DNA from: Desulfogranum marinum
GTDB taxonomy: Bacteria; Desulfobacterota; Desulfobulbia; Desulfobulbales; Desulfobulbaceae
Direction: 5' to 3'
NCBI RefSeq assembly: GCF_016918565.1
Contig: NZ_JAFFQD010000005.1
Coordinates: 47,833 to 111,832, forward strand
DNA length: 64,000 nt
Every line of letters starts with the position of its first letter. Within the stretch, counting starts at the first letter, position 1. The notes beneath the pieces are model-generated. The model ran no database searches and was not told where the DNA came from. It saw only the letters and a list, made by a program, of their open reading frames with translations. Made by a program: the position numbers and the translations under genes. Positions 27,196 to 36,132 of this stretch are shown one piece after another.

Positions 27196-29753
27196 TACCT
27201 CTTTTTGAGTGACAGGATGGGACTGGCGATAAATATGGATGAATAGGTCCCGATGAGAACACCTATCAAAAGGGTCAATGCAAAATCATGAATGGAAGAT
27301 CCACCCAAAATAAAAAGGGATGAGAGGACCAGGGCAGTTGTGAGGGAGGTGACAACTGATCTACCAAGAACTTGATTGATACTGTCGTTGATGGTCTGGT
27401 AAAAGCTGGTATTTTCTTCTTTTTTCATATTTTCACGAATTCGGTCAAAAACAACCACCGAGTCATTAAGAGAATAGCCTGCCAGGGTCAGCAGTGCAGT
27501 GACAACAAGCAGGGAGATCTCCATGTTCATTGCCCAGCAGATACCCAGCACCACAAGCACATCGTGGAAGGTAGCTGTTGCAGCAGCTAAGCCGAAACTT
27601 AGATCAAAGCGAAGGGCAAGGTATATTAAAACGCCCATCAATGAAATGCCGATTGCCTGAATGGCTTTATTCCGTAATACAGCAGAGATGGATGAACCAA
27701 TCTCCGACTCGCTTTCTAACAGAAACTCATGATCAGTGAGCTCTTGGGCCAGGATAGTAGTGATCTCATCACCAAAGTGACCAACGGTTTGTTCGGACTT
27801 TTTTAATTTGACAATAAGTCGGTTTTCTCCGGTAACTTCCTGGAGGTCAATATCTGGGAAGCCGTTTTTATTTAAGGCGGAGCGTACGTTTTCAAGGGCA
27901 AAGGGTTGGCTTGCGTGGTACTGCAGGAGAGATCCACCTGAAAAATCTACGCCAAGATTTGCCTGACCACGAAGGATCTGCACAAAAGCTATGGTGCCGA
28001 TAATGACCAGGAAACCTGAGAGGCCGAAAGCAATTTTGCGGGCTTTCATAAAGTCAAAGTTGGCTTTATGGATAAGCCGCATAAAGGTTAAGCGCTTCAG
28101 CTTGCGGGTTGTATATAAGCTGTCGTAGACAAGCCTGGTGCAGAAAAGAACTGCAAACAGGTTGAAAATAATACCCAAAGAGAGGGTGACGGCAAATCCT
28201 TTGATCGGGCCTGTACCAAACAAAAACAGTGCCAAAGCTGTGATCAAGGTCGTCACCTGGGAATCGACGATACTCCAGAATGCCTTGCTGAACCCTGAAT
28301 CAACTCCTGATTTAATCGATTTGCCGAGCGCAAATTCCTCTCGCATTCGTTCAAAAATAAGAACATTGGCATCGACCGCCATACCTATGGAAAGGATGAT
28401 CCCAGCAATACCTGGTAGAGTCAGCGTGGCACCAAGCATTGCCAATCCGACAAACAGAAACAGGATGTTCAGCATCAGCGCGAAATCTGCTATAATTCCT
28501 GAGAGCCGATAGTAGATAACCATGAAAAGGAGGACGAGGAGCGCACCGACTAATCCGGAACTCAAACCTTTATTGATTGAATCCTGCCCAAGGCTCGCAC
28601 CAACAGTCAGGTTCTGTATAATTTCAACAGGTGCGGGTAAGGCTCCAACGCGGAGAACGATAGCCAGGTCAGTTGCTTCTTCGTGGGTAAAATTACCGGA
28701 TATCTGTGCACTGCCGCCAAGAATGCGTTCACGGATGACAGGTGCTGAACGAACGACTTCATCAAGCACAATGGCCAGTCGTCTGTTGACACTTTTTTCC
28801 GTGATATGGGCAAAGACCTTGCCGCCTCTGCCGGTGAGATCAAGACTTACATAAGGCTCGTTGAAGCTGCCTCCGATTCGAACCTGGGCATTTTTGACCA
28901 TTTCTCCGGTCATGAGTACCTGACTTTCAAGCAGAATCGGTACCTGTGTTTCGGCCTTGGTCTGTTTATCGATGACCTTTTCGAAATAAATTTCCGTTCC
29001 CTGCGGTAGGCGTCCCTGAAGAGCAAGGTTGAGCTGTTTTCTGCTTTTCCCCGGCTCCCATTGCCCTGTTGATTGGACCTCAGCTAACAATTGTGCCAGG
29101 TTTAGCCCCTGTGCCTCGGCCACCAGCTTAAATTCCAGTTGGGCTGTTTGTCCGATAAGTCCCATAGCCCGATCCGGGTCTTTGACACCTGGCAACTGGA
29201 CAACAATTTCATTTTCTCCCTGACGGAGAATTGTCGGTTCAGCTACGCCGAATTGATCAATACGGTTTCTGATAATCTCCAGGGACTGGTTAACTGCATT
29301 TTTTCGTATAAATTCTATCTCTTCCTGTTTAAGTTGCAGGGTAATCAGGGGGAAGCTCCCAGTCTCGGCTTTAATTTGGACGTCGAGATTGGGGAAGTCA
29401 CTGGCGAGGGTACTTTGTACAGTATCTACTGCTCCGGTGTTAGGAAGGGTAAAAACAACCTTGGAAGGGTCTTCTGAGCGCATTCGCACAGCAGTGATCT
29501 GCTTTTCAGCAAGTCCGTCCTTCAGGTCTGCAGCGGCCAGGTCAAGAGAGTTTTCAATGGCTTTTTCAAGGTCTACTTGAAGAACCAGGTGCATACCACC
29601 CTGAAGGTCCAAACCGAGTTTAAGTCCTTGGGGGGCGAGATATTTTTTCCACCACTGGGGAGTATCGGAATAAAAAGACGGTGCCAGCGTCATCAGTGAA
29701 AAAAGTATCAGGGTGAGGAGTAACCCGATTTTCAGCTTTAGAGAGGTGTTCAT
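27195..29753 (-). CDS. secDF: Protein translocase SecD-SecF fused in one polypeptide
   Basis: Membrane chaperone of the Sec translocon using proton-motive force. 852 residues. The SecD half has an N-terminal membrane span, LGLDLQGGMHLVLQVD (about 46-61), the periplasmic P1 region and the AILSIGMAVDANVLIFERMREE span. The SecF half begins near residue 565 with ARKIAFGLSGFL, LGVDFSGGSL and ends with SLNDSVVVFDRIREN and the final spans. SecD and SecF are separate in most Proteobacteria. No yajC is visible upstream. Confidence 0.96.
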   Translation of the reverse strand: MNTSLKLKIGLLLTLILFSLMTLAPSFYSDTPQWWKKYLAPQGLKLGLDLQGGMHLVLQVDLEKAIENSLDLAAADLKDGLAEKQITAVRMRSEDPSKVVFTLPNTGAVDTVQSTLASDFPNLDVQIKAETGSFPLITLQLKQEEIEFIRKNAVNQSLEIIRNRIDQFGVAEPTILRQGENEIVVQLPGVKDPDRAMGLIGQTAQLEFKLVAEAQGLNLAQLLAEVQSTGQWEPGKSRKQLNLALQGRLPQGTEIYFEKVIDKQTKAETQVPILLESQVLMTGEMVKNAQVRIGGSFNEPYVSLDLTGRGGKVFAHITEKSVNRRLAIVLDEVVRSAPVIRERILGGSAQISGNFTHEEATDLAIVLRVGALPAPVEIIQNLTVGASLGQDSINKGLSSGLVGALLVLLFMVIYYRLSGIIADFALMLNILFLFVGLAMLGATLTLPGIAGIILSIGMAVDANVLIFERMREEFALGKSIKSGVDSGFSKAFWSIVDSQVTTLITALALFLFGTGPIKGFAVTLSLGIIFNLFAVLFCTRLVYDSLYTTRKLKRLTFMRLIHKANFDFMKARKIAFGLSGFLVIIGTIAFVQILRGQANLGVDFSGGSLLQYHASQPFALENVRSALNKNGFPDIDLQEVTGENRLIVKLKKSEQTVGHFGDEITTILAQELTDHEFLLESESEIGSSISAVLRNKAIQAIGISLMGVLIYLALRFDLSFGLAAATATFHDVLVVLGICWAMNMEISLLVVTALLTLAGYSLNDSVVVFDRIRENMKKEENTSFYQTINDSINQVLGRSVVTSLTTALVLSSLFILGGSSIHDFALTLLIGVLIGTYSSIFIASPILSLKKR

Positions 29754-29892
29754 TGCAAGTATGCCTTATATGAGTAAAGTGAAAAAGAAAAAAATCAAAA
29801 CGTAAAAAAAGACGATTATACGATGATAGCCATGATCATGCAATGGGGAGATTGCATTTTCAGCAAAAAGAGAGGGCGTTATGGAGATATAA

Positions 29893-30645
29893 TCACTTCC
29901 TGTTGATTGCGTCCGCCATGCAGGCAGCTCCAAATCCATTGTCAATGTTGACAACAGCCAGACCCGGGGAGCAACTGTTGAGCATGCCTAGCAGGGCAGA
30001 GTAACCTCCCGCCCCGGTGCCATAGCCAACGCTGCTGGGTACACCAATCACCGGTGCGCCGGTGACTCCGGCAACAACTGAAGGAAGGGCTCCTTCCATG
30101 CCGGCGATAACAATAACCGCAGTTGCTTTTTGCAGAGTGGGTACCCTGTTAAGTATTCTGTGAATTCCAGCCACACCAGCGTCATAGATGGTCTCAACCG
30201 GATGGCCGAAATACTCGAGAGTTAATCTTGCCTCTTCTGCTACCGGTAGGTCAGATGACCCTGCAGTGGTTATAATCACTGTGCCTCGGGAGCAGTCTGT
30301 TGGAATGTGATGAGGGTTGCCTGTCAGCATGTGGGCCACTGGGTGATAATGTATACCGGCAACACGTTCACAGACCTGTTGCGCCTTTTTTTCTGAGACT
30401 CGTGTAGCCAGCACAACCGTTGGAGCGGGAAGCATCCTTTCTAAAATAGCAACGAGTTGGTCCGGCGTTTTACGTTCACCGAAGATCACTTCAGGGATAC
30501 CTGTGCGCAGCATTCTGTGATGGTCCAGTTGAACCCCTGAAAATGATTCGCCCGGAAGCCCTCGAAGTTTGTCAAGGGTTTGGGGTATGTCCAGTTCTCC
30601 CCGTTGGAGCTGCGTGAGCAGGTTCTTTAGGTGTGTTTCGTTCAT
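29893..30645 (-). CDS. larB: LarB, nickel-pincer nucleotide cofactor carboxylase
   Basis: Carboxylates nicotinic-acid adenine dinucleotide in synthesis of the nickel-pincer cofactor of lactate racemase-type enzymes. 250 residues. The PurE-like C-terminal domain shows TTAGSSDLPVAEEARLTLEYFG, VIVIAGMEGALPSVVAG and GVPSSVGYG. The N-terminal ~80 residues carry the LarB-specific RGLPGESFSGVQLDHHR region. No larC, larE or larA is present in the window. 139 bp between it and secDF hold no gene. Confidence 0.93.
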   Translation of the reverse strand: MNETHLKNLLTQLQRGELDIPQTLDKLRGLPGESFSGVQLDHHRMLRTGIPEVIFGERKTPDQLVAILERMLPAPTVVLATRVSEKKAQQVCERVAGIHYHPVAHMLTGNPHHIPTDCSRGTVIITTAGSSDLPVAEEARLTLEYFGHPVETIYDAGVAGIHRILNRVPTLQKATAVIVIAGMEGALPSVVAGVTGAPVIGVPSSVGYGTGAGGYSALLGMLNSCSPGLAVVNIDNGFGAACMADAINRK

Positions 30646-30700
30646 ATTTTGTTTGTGGCTGCTGGTATGCTGTGGATCATTACAGCTTCGGAAAATGTGG

Positions 30701-30718
30701 TAAAGCGTTTACGCTTTA
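30701..30718 (+). promoter_or_regulatory. Palindrome between larB and the APH-like gene
   Basis: TAAAGCG-TTTA-CGCTTTA, a perfect 7-bp inverted repeat in the 145-bp divergent intergenic region. It may be an operator; no T-run follows, so it is not a terminator. Confidence 0.3.
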
Positions 30719-30790
30719 TCGCTGTTTTGGTAAAGTAAACCTTTTGCAATAATTTCGTTTATATCAAAATAACTTAAGAGGCACCCTGTA

Positions 30791-31813
30791 ATGACAAAAG
30801 AAACGCTCCCTGCATTTATTCAAGCTCTGCTGCAACCTGCAGTCTATTCGCATCCGGTTGATAGTGTCAAGCTGGTGCAGACTCATATTTCCTATGTCCT
30901 TTTAGCTGGTGATTTTGTCTACAAATTCAAAAAGCCTGTAAATTTTGGTTTTCTTGATTTTTCAGATTTGGAAAAACGGCACTTTTATTGCGAGCAAGAG
31001 CTTACCCTGAACAGGCGTCTCTGTCCTGAAATATATCTGGATTTAGTGAAAATCAACCTTGATAACGATCAATTTTCTCTTGATGGCTCCGGAGAGACCG
31101 TTGAATATGGGATAAAAATGGTCCGCATGCCCGAAGAGGGGATGATGGGGAATATGATTAAAGCTGGGAAATTGCAAGAGCACCATTTGGACAACATTGT
31201 CGACACGTTGGTTCCCTTTTATAAAAATGCCGCCACAGGTGAGGACATAAATCAGTTTGGAACGGCTGCTGCCGTGGGTGTCAATGTGGTGGAGAATTTT
31301 GAACAGACCAAAGCTTTTGTCGATCAGGGGGCTCTGACTCTACAGCAGTTTAACGATATCAGCAGTTATGCTGAAAAGGTCCTTGCCCAGACGGAGCGGT
31401 TTACAAAGCGTATCGTCGGCGATCATATCCGTGATTGTCATGGCGATCTTCATTCTGTGAATATCTGTTTGACAGGAGGGCATGCATACATCTACGACTG
31501 CATTGAGTTCAACGAGCGTTTTCGTTTCCATGATGTTGCGTGTGATGTTGCCTTTCTTGCAATGGATCTCGACTATTACGGGTTAACTGATTTTTCTCAA
31601 CTTTTTATTGAACGTTTTTGTCTGGCAGCAAAAGATCCCGGATTGGTTGATATGCTCGATTTTTATAAATGCTATCGGGCATATGTACGTGGTAAGATAG
31701 GTCTTTTTACAGCTGCTGATCCTGTCGTTGATGCGGGTGTCCGGGAAGAATGTCTGCGAAATGCTGCAAAATATTTTGAGCTGGCTCATCGGTATGCCCA
31801 AGACGGTGAATAG
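30791..31813 (+). CDS. Aminoglycoside-phosphotransferase-like kinase (COG2187 type)
   Basis: 340 residues with the protein-kinase/APH fold. FVYKFKKPVNFGFLDFS carries the nucleotide-site Lys, CHGDLHSVNI is the catalytic loop, and IYDCIEFNERFRFHD holds the metal-binding Asp. In many bacteria this domain is the N-terminal half of a single protein fused to an AAA kinase; here that second half is a separate gene 34 bp downstream. The substrate is unknown. True antibiotic resistance is unlikely. Confidence 0.85.
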   Translation: MTKETLPAFIQALLQPAVYSHPVDSVKLVQTHISYVLLAGDFVYKFKKPVNFGFLDFSDLEKRHFYCEQELTLNRRLCPEIYLDLVKINLDNDQFSLDGSGETVEYGIKMVRMPEEGMMGNMIKAGKLQEHHLDNIVDTLVPFYKNAATGEDINQFGTAAAVGVNVVENFEQTKAFVDQGALTLQQFNDISSYAEKVLAQTERFTKRIVGDHIRDCHGDLHSVNICLTGGHAYIYDCIEFNERFRFHDVACDVAFLAMDLDYYGLTDFSQLFIERFCLAAKDPGLVDMLDFYKCYRAYVRGKIGLFTAADPVVDAGVREECLRNAAKYFELAHRYAQDGE

Positions 31814-31847
31814 TCTGGATATGGTGGAGGGCGAGGGGAGATAGAAG

Positions 31848-32411
31848 GTGGAAAAGAAAGTAATTGTGTTTTTTGGTATGACGGCTTCCGGCAAATCAAC
31901 CCTTGCCGGTACGTATGCTGCAGCCAATGCCATTCCCTACTATAATACCGACCGGATGCGAAAGAAGCTTGCCGGACTATTGCCCACCGACAAGCGTCCG
32001 GATGCGGTCGGAAAGGGGATTTACAGTGCAGATTTTACCCGTAAAACCTACGCAGCCATGTTGAAGCAGGCTGCCGTTGATATGGAGCAGGGGCAATCTG
32101 TTGTCTTTCTGGATGGCTCATACAGTAATCTGGAAGAAAGGGAGGCCGTTGTGGAAATGGCTGGTCAATACGATGCCACCCCACTTTTTATCTATTGTAC
32201 ATGTTCGGCTGATGAGGTCAGGCGTCGTCTGCAAAAAAGAGCGGTTGATGAAACAGCGGTTTCTGACGGACGGTGGGAGATATATCAGCATCAACTGAAA
32301 GCTTTTGTCGACCCTGCACTCGGTACTGGAGGGCGTCTGGTCACTCTTGATACAGAACAAAAACTTTCCGCATTATTGAAAACTGTGGAGCGCCTGCTGG
32401 CGCAAGAATAG
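31848..32411 (+). CDS. AAA/P-loop kinase, partner half of the APH-like gene (COG0645 type)
   Basis: 187-residue P-loop kinase. Walker A is GMTASGKSTLAG (about 10-21), followed by NTDRMRKKL and the lid-like region CSADEVRRRLQKRA. Starts with GTG after GGGGAGAT. It corresponds to the C-terminal half of the usual fused APH-AAA protein and is probably co-transcribed with the preceding gene. Confidence 0.88.
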   Translation: MEKKVIVFFGMTASGKSTLAGTYAAANAIPYYNTDRMRKKLAGLLPTDKRPDAVGKGIYSADFTRKTYAAMLKQAAVDMEQGQSVVFLDGSYSNLEEREAVVEMAGQYDATPLFIYCTCSADEVRRRLQKRAVDETAVSDGRWEIYQHQLKAFVDPALGTGGRLVTLDTEQKLSALLKTVERLLAQE

Positions 32412-32492
32412 GTGACAGGCAGGTATCTTTTTCTGGGCTGTGGCGTACGAGCCTGCTGTTTGGCCTGTTCTCACAGCGTTGCTTGGTTGACG

Positions 32493-33266
32493 CTATTGGT
32501 TTTCATCCGATTCCCATAGGGTCCAGCTCGGCATGGAGATTTCAGGGAGCCATTTATTGATACCCCATCGTGGCGGCTCTCCTGCTTCCAACTTTTCCAG
32601 GAGCGCTTGGGCTTTGGGGGCTATAGTGGACTTGGGATACATAGCCAGTAGATATTTTAACCTGTGGATGGCTTGGTCATACTTTTCTGTTCTGACGTAA
32701 AAAACGGCCACAAAGTATTCATGGTTGACCAGAAAATCCCGTGCGGCCTGAATTCTTGCCTTAGCCTCTTTTGTGTAGGGCGAGGTGGGAAAAGTGCGCA
32801 GAAGCCTGGAGAACGATTTGATGGCATCTTCGGCACCGGTTATATCTCTATCAATTCTATTGGAGCGGGTAAAATCACACATCCCGATTTGGAAAAGAAC
32901 ATACGGGATTGCCTCGTTTGTGGGATGGCGTTCTTCAAATTCCTGGTAAAGGAGTTTTGCTTCCAAGTAAGATTTGTTGTAATAGTTGGCGTCTGCAGCT
33001 TTAAGCTCAGCAAGCATTGCCTGTTGACTGAAAGGGAATTCGTCAAGAATTTTTTCAAATGCCTTGATGGCACCGCTGTAGTCGCCCACTTTATATGCAT
33101 CCATCCCTTTCGTGATCAGGACCTCGGGAGACCCCTTCACTTCCTCTTCTTCTCCAAAAGTGACGCTGTCAAACATGCCTTGAAAAACTCCACATCCAGA
33201 AAGAGAAAACAGCAATAGGAGTAGCAGCGCAGCGGTTATATTAGCACGATAGGGGGGGAAAGTCAT
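32493..33266 (-). CDS. bamD: Outer-membrane assembly lipoprotein BamD
   Basis: Lipoprotein of the BAM complex that inserts beta-barrel proteins in the outer membrane. The start at 33266 follows a perfect AGGAGG and gives a signal peptide with lipobox LSGC (Cys near residue 25). Five TPR-like repeats follow, with the family segments GDYSGAIKAFEKILDEFPFS and YTKEAKARIQAARDFLVNHEYFVAVFY. About 257 residues, the normal size. Confidence 0.93.
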   Translation of the reverse strand: MTFPPYRANITAALLLLLLFSLSGCGVFQGMFDSVTFGEEEEVKGSPEVLITKGMDAYKVGDYSGAIKAFEKILDEFPFSQQAMLAELKAADANYYNKSYLEAKLLYQEFEERHPTNEAIPYVLFQIGMCDFTRSNRIDRDITGAEDAIKSFSRLLRTFPTSPYTKEAKARIQAARDFLVNHEYFVAVFYVRTEKYDQAIHRLKYLLAMYPKSTIAPKAQALLEKLEAGEPPRWGINKWLPEISMPSWTLWESDENQ

Positions 33267-33425
33267 AACGCCTCCTGATGGTGATGGCATGAAAATCCAA
33301 CACCAGGTACTGAGAATTCATAAAATAAAATTTCGCTGTTGTGGCGGGAGGTTAAAACCACTCGCTTTAAAACAACCGGGGATCAGTGCACTGTTGGTAA
33401 TTGTTATCTATAAAAAAAACAAAAA

Positions 33426-33463
33426 AAAACGGTCCTCTGTCATTTGAGCAGAGAACCGTTTTG
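33426..33463 (-). terminator. Terminator of trxA
   Basis: On the minus strand AAAACGGTTCTCTG and CAGAGGACCGTTTT pair, followed by a long T-run (the A-rich 33412-33429 on the plus strand). It lies about ten bases past the trxA stop. Confidence 0.88.
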
Positions 33464-33473
33464 GGTAAAAAAA

Positions 33474-33803
33474 TCAAACAGCTTTATTCATTAAATCCTG
33501 AAGTTGGCTTTTGCCGACTGCACCTGTAATCTGGTCGACAACCTCTCCACCCTTAAATAAAATGAGCGTGGGAATGGCACGGATTCCAAATTTTCCGGGT
33601 GTGGCAGGGTTATCGTCCACATTCATTTTTGCGATGAGTACTTTACCGTCAAATTCATCGGCAAGATCATCAATTACCGGGCCAATTGCTTTGCATGGAC
33701 CACACCAGGGGGCCCAAAAGTCTACCAGACAGGGGAGGTCATTGCCTATGACTTTTGCGTCAAATTCGCTGTCCGATACGTGCATTACCTTGTCACTTGC
33801 CAT
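33474..33803 (-). CDS. trxA: Thioredoxin
   Basis: 109-residue cytoplasmic thioredoxin with the canonical WCGPCK active site (C34, C37), the DFWAPWC strand-helix start, the cis-Pro in IRAIPTLILFKGG, and the C-terminal helix. AAGGAG-type ribosome site. Divergent from hemL across a 274-bp region that holds the hemL promoter and no other gene. Confidence 0.97.
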   Translation of the reverse strand: MASDKVMHVSDSEFDAKVIGNDLPCLVDFWAPWCGPCKAIGPVIDDLADEFDGKVLIAKMNVDDNPATPGKFGIRAIPTLILFKGGEVVDQITGAVGKSQLQDLMNKAV

Positions 33804-33985
33804 TTTGTTTTCTCCTTGTTGCGTCCGTTAAGAATTCTTGTCGTGAGAAAATATTTAAATTCTCAATGGTTATGTATATTTTAGCCGCATTGGTAAGCAT
33901 TCTACCTTGAGCTCCTGAACGTGACAAGAGAAAATTATCATCTTTAGCTTTCTGTCAAGTCGTGGGGAGTGATTTCGTTTTCGTT

Positions 33986-34015
33986 TTGACATCGTAAAAG
34001 ACTAAGTGGTATACT
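33986..34015 (+). promoter_or_regulatory. Sigma-70-type promoter of hemL
   Basis: TTGACA (33986-33991), 18-base spacer, TATACT (34010-34015); transcription would start near 34022, about 55 bases before the hemL ATG. Confidence 0.7.
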
Positions 34016-34077
34016 GCCGGATTTGAGAAAAGACATCGTTCAACTAATTACTACCCAATATCAGGAGTTGTGGGCTT

Positions 34078-35367
34078 ATGATCACTAATCGTTCTGTTTC
34101 CCTGTTTTCAAAAGCGCAAGCTGTTATTCCCGGAGGCGTAAATTCTCCTGTCCGTGCTTGTCGTTCTGTCGGTTGTGATCCGTTGTTTATTCAAAAGGCC
34201 TCGGGATGCATTGTGACAGATGTTGATGGAAACGAATTTATAGATTTTGTTAGCTCATGGGGCCCAATGATCGCCGGACATGCACAACCTGAGGTTGTCG
34301 ATGCAATACAGCAGGCGGCTGTCAATGGGACAAGTTTTGGGGCTCCAACGTCAGTGGAGGTTGAATTAGCCGAATTGGTGTGTGAGTGTGTTCCTTCCAT
34401 TGAAAAAGTTCGATTTGTTAACTCTGGAACTGAAGCCACCATGAGCGCAGTCCGCCTGGCTAGAGGCTATACCGGAAAGAATATGGTGGTTAAATTTGAC
34501 GGCTGTTATCATGGCCATTCTGATTCTTTTTTGGTTAAGGCGGGGTCAGGACTGATTACCCTGGGTATACCTGGTAGCCCGGGAGTACCTGACGATATAG
34601 TAAAAAATACGCTTTCTATTCCCTATAATGACAAGGAAGTACTTGAACGTACTCTGCGGGACGAGAATCTTGACATTGCCTGTGTCATCGTTGAGCCGGT
34701 TGCCGGAAATATGGGAGTGGTTGTTCCAGACATGAGTTTTGTTAAAAAATTACGTGAGTTGACAACTGAGCTGGGCATCGTTCTGATTTTTGACGAGGTT
34801 ATTACTGGTTTCAGGCTTTCCCTTGGCGGAGCGCAGGAACGATTCGGTATTACTCCAGACCTTACTTGTCTGGGCAAGATCATCGGTGGTGGGCTTCCTG
34901 TCGGCGCCTATGGTGGCAAAGCTGAAATCATGGATAATATTGCCCCTGATGGGCCTGTCTATCAGGCGGGGACTCTTTCCGGTAATCCTTTAGCAATGAG
35001 TGCCGGTCTTGCCATGCTGCAATTGGTGCGAAAGCCTGATTTTTATAAAGACCTTGAGCAAAAATCAGACTGGTTTGCCGCTGAGTTGCAACAGATTGCA
35101 GATGCCGCTGCTGTGCCGACCGTACTTAATCGTATCGGGTCCATGATGACCTGCTTTTTTACCGATGAACCGGTAACGGATTTTGAATCGGCCATGAAAG
35201 CGAACACCGAAATGTATGGAAAACACTACAGAAATATGCTGGAAGGAGGTATGTGGCTTGCCCCTTCTCAGTTCGAGGCGACATTTATATCTGCTGCACA
35301 CGATCGTATTCATTTGGAAAAAGCTTTGAATATGATTGAGTCGTCATTCAAAAAATTGATGAATTAG
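34078..35367 (+). CDS. hemL: Glutamate-1-semialdehyde 2,1-aminomutase
   Basis: PLP enzyme making 5-aminolevulinate for tetrapyrroles, including the siroheme needed by DsrAB. 429 residues, class-III aminotransferase fold: VIPGGVNSPVRACRSVG opening, NSGTEATMSAVRLARG, IFDEVITGFR, and the PLP lysine in GKIIGGGLPVGAYGG. AGGAG lies upstream of the ATG. The Fo genes follow after about 80 bases and may be partly read from the same promoter. Confidence 0.97.
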   Translation: MITNRSVSLFSKAQAVIPGGVNSPVRACRSVGCDPLFIQKASGCIVTDVDGNEFIDFVSSWGPMIAGHAQPEVVDAIQQAAVNGTSFGAPTSVEVELAELVCECVPSIEKVRFVNSGTEATMSAVRLARGYTGKNMVVKFDGCYHGHSDSFLVKAGSGLITLGIPGSPGVPDDIVKNTLSIPYNDKEVLERTLRDENLDIACVIVEPVAGNMGVVVPDMSFVKKLRELTTELGIVLIFDEVITGFRLSLGGAQERFGITPDLTCLGKIIGGGLPVGAYGGKAEIMDNIAPDGPVYQAGTLSGNPLAMSAGLAMLQLVRKPDFYKDLEQKSDWFAAELQQIADAAAVPTVLNRIGSMMTCFFTDEPVTDFESAMKANTEMYGKHYRNMLEGGMWLAPSQFEATFISAAHDRIHLEKALNMIESSFKKLMN

Positions 35368-35450
35368 ATAAAAAAATATTGCGTTTGGTTGTTGTGCATG
35401 ATACCTGTAGCACGAACTATTTAACCTGTTGGATACGGGAGTTTCGATTG

Positions 35451-35684
35451 ATGTCTGAGGATCGAAGAGAAATGTTTCGGCAGCTGGCCGAATATAGTCA
35501 CATCGGCATAACTTTTGTTTCCTCTATTATTATCGGTTTTGGTATCGGCTGGTTTCTGGATAACAAAGCGTTTGGTGGTAAAACCACACCGTATCTAACC
35601 TTTATTTTTTTTGGATTTGGGATTGCTGCAGGTTTTAAGAGCCTTTGGCAACTAACCAAAAAAATATCGGATGATAAGAAGTAA
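35451..35684 (+). CDS. atpZ: AtpZ/AtpI-family small membrane protein of the ATP synthase operon
   Basis: 77 residues from the ATG at 35451 (MSEDRREMFRQLAEYSHIG), with two membrane spans and the FFGFGIAAGFKSLW C-terminal pattern. Members are found in front of Fo genes, and roles in Mg2+/Ca2+ transport or c-ring assembly have been proposed. The longer frame to 35379 has no support. The next gene starts one or two bases after the stop. Confidence 0.85.
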   Translation: MSEDRREMFRQLAEYSHIGITFVSSIIIGFGIGWFLDNKAFGGKTTPYLTFIFFGFGIAAGFKSLWQLTKKISDDKK

Positions 35685-35685
35685 G

Positions 35686-36129
35686 ATGAACAAACAAAGT
35701 AAACACGACCCTGATGCAGCATTAGTGCGATATATAACCGGCTTTAGCTGGTTATTACTTGTGGTGTTCACTGTCGGAAGCTGGTTTGTATATAGCGACC
35801 AGTTCGCGTTATCTGTGTTGATTGGTGGCGTGTTGGTAAATGTAAGTTTCTTTTTGCTGAAAAAGGATATAGGCCAACTGCTCCATAAGGTCAGTGAAGC
35901 CGGTATGGCTGCGGATGCTGTTTCGCGTACGGAAAAGATTCGGTTTTTTATTAAGTTTTATGCCCGTCTAGTGGTGTTGGGCTTATTGTTAATTTTGCTG
36001 GTTGCCAAACTGCCTATCAATATGATCGGTTTAAGTCTTGGCCTAGCGACAGTCATGCTCAGTGTAATCCTTGTTGTCCTGAGCAGAGGCAAAATATTTT
36101 ATTCCGAGCAAAGTTTGAGGAGCGTATAG
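35686..36129 (+). CDS. atpI: ATP synthase subunit I (AtpI)
   Basis: About 147 residues with four membrane spans, typical of the c-ring assembly helper. The start at 35686 falls directly after the upstream stop; an in-frame ATG at 35671, overlapping that gene, is also possible. It ends 3 bases before atpB, consistent with one operon. Family resemblance is general (small four-helix membrane protein, position), not motif-based. Confidence 0.75.
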   Translation: MNKQSKHDPDAALVRYITGFSWLLLVVFTVGSWFVYSDQFALSVLIGGVLVNVSFFLLKKDIGQLLHKVSEAGMAADAVSRTEKIRFFIKFYARLVVLGLLLILLVAKLPINMIGLSLGLATVMLSVILVVLSRGKIFYSEQSLRSV

Positions 36130-36132
36130 GTT

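Noticed and set aside
29766..29954. 62-codon minus-strand frame between secDF and larB, considered as yajC
   Set aside because: It overlaps the larB coding end and its hydrophobic C-terminus does not match YajC.
30791..31813. Antibiotic-resistance aminoglycoside phosphotransferase
   Set aside because: The fold is APH-like but the sequence fits the housekeeping COG2187-type kinase half paired with an AAA kinase.
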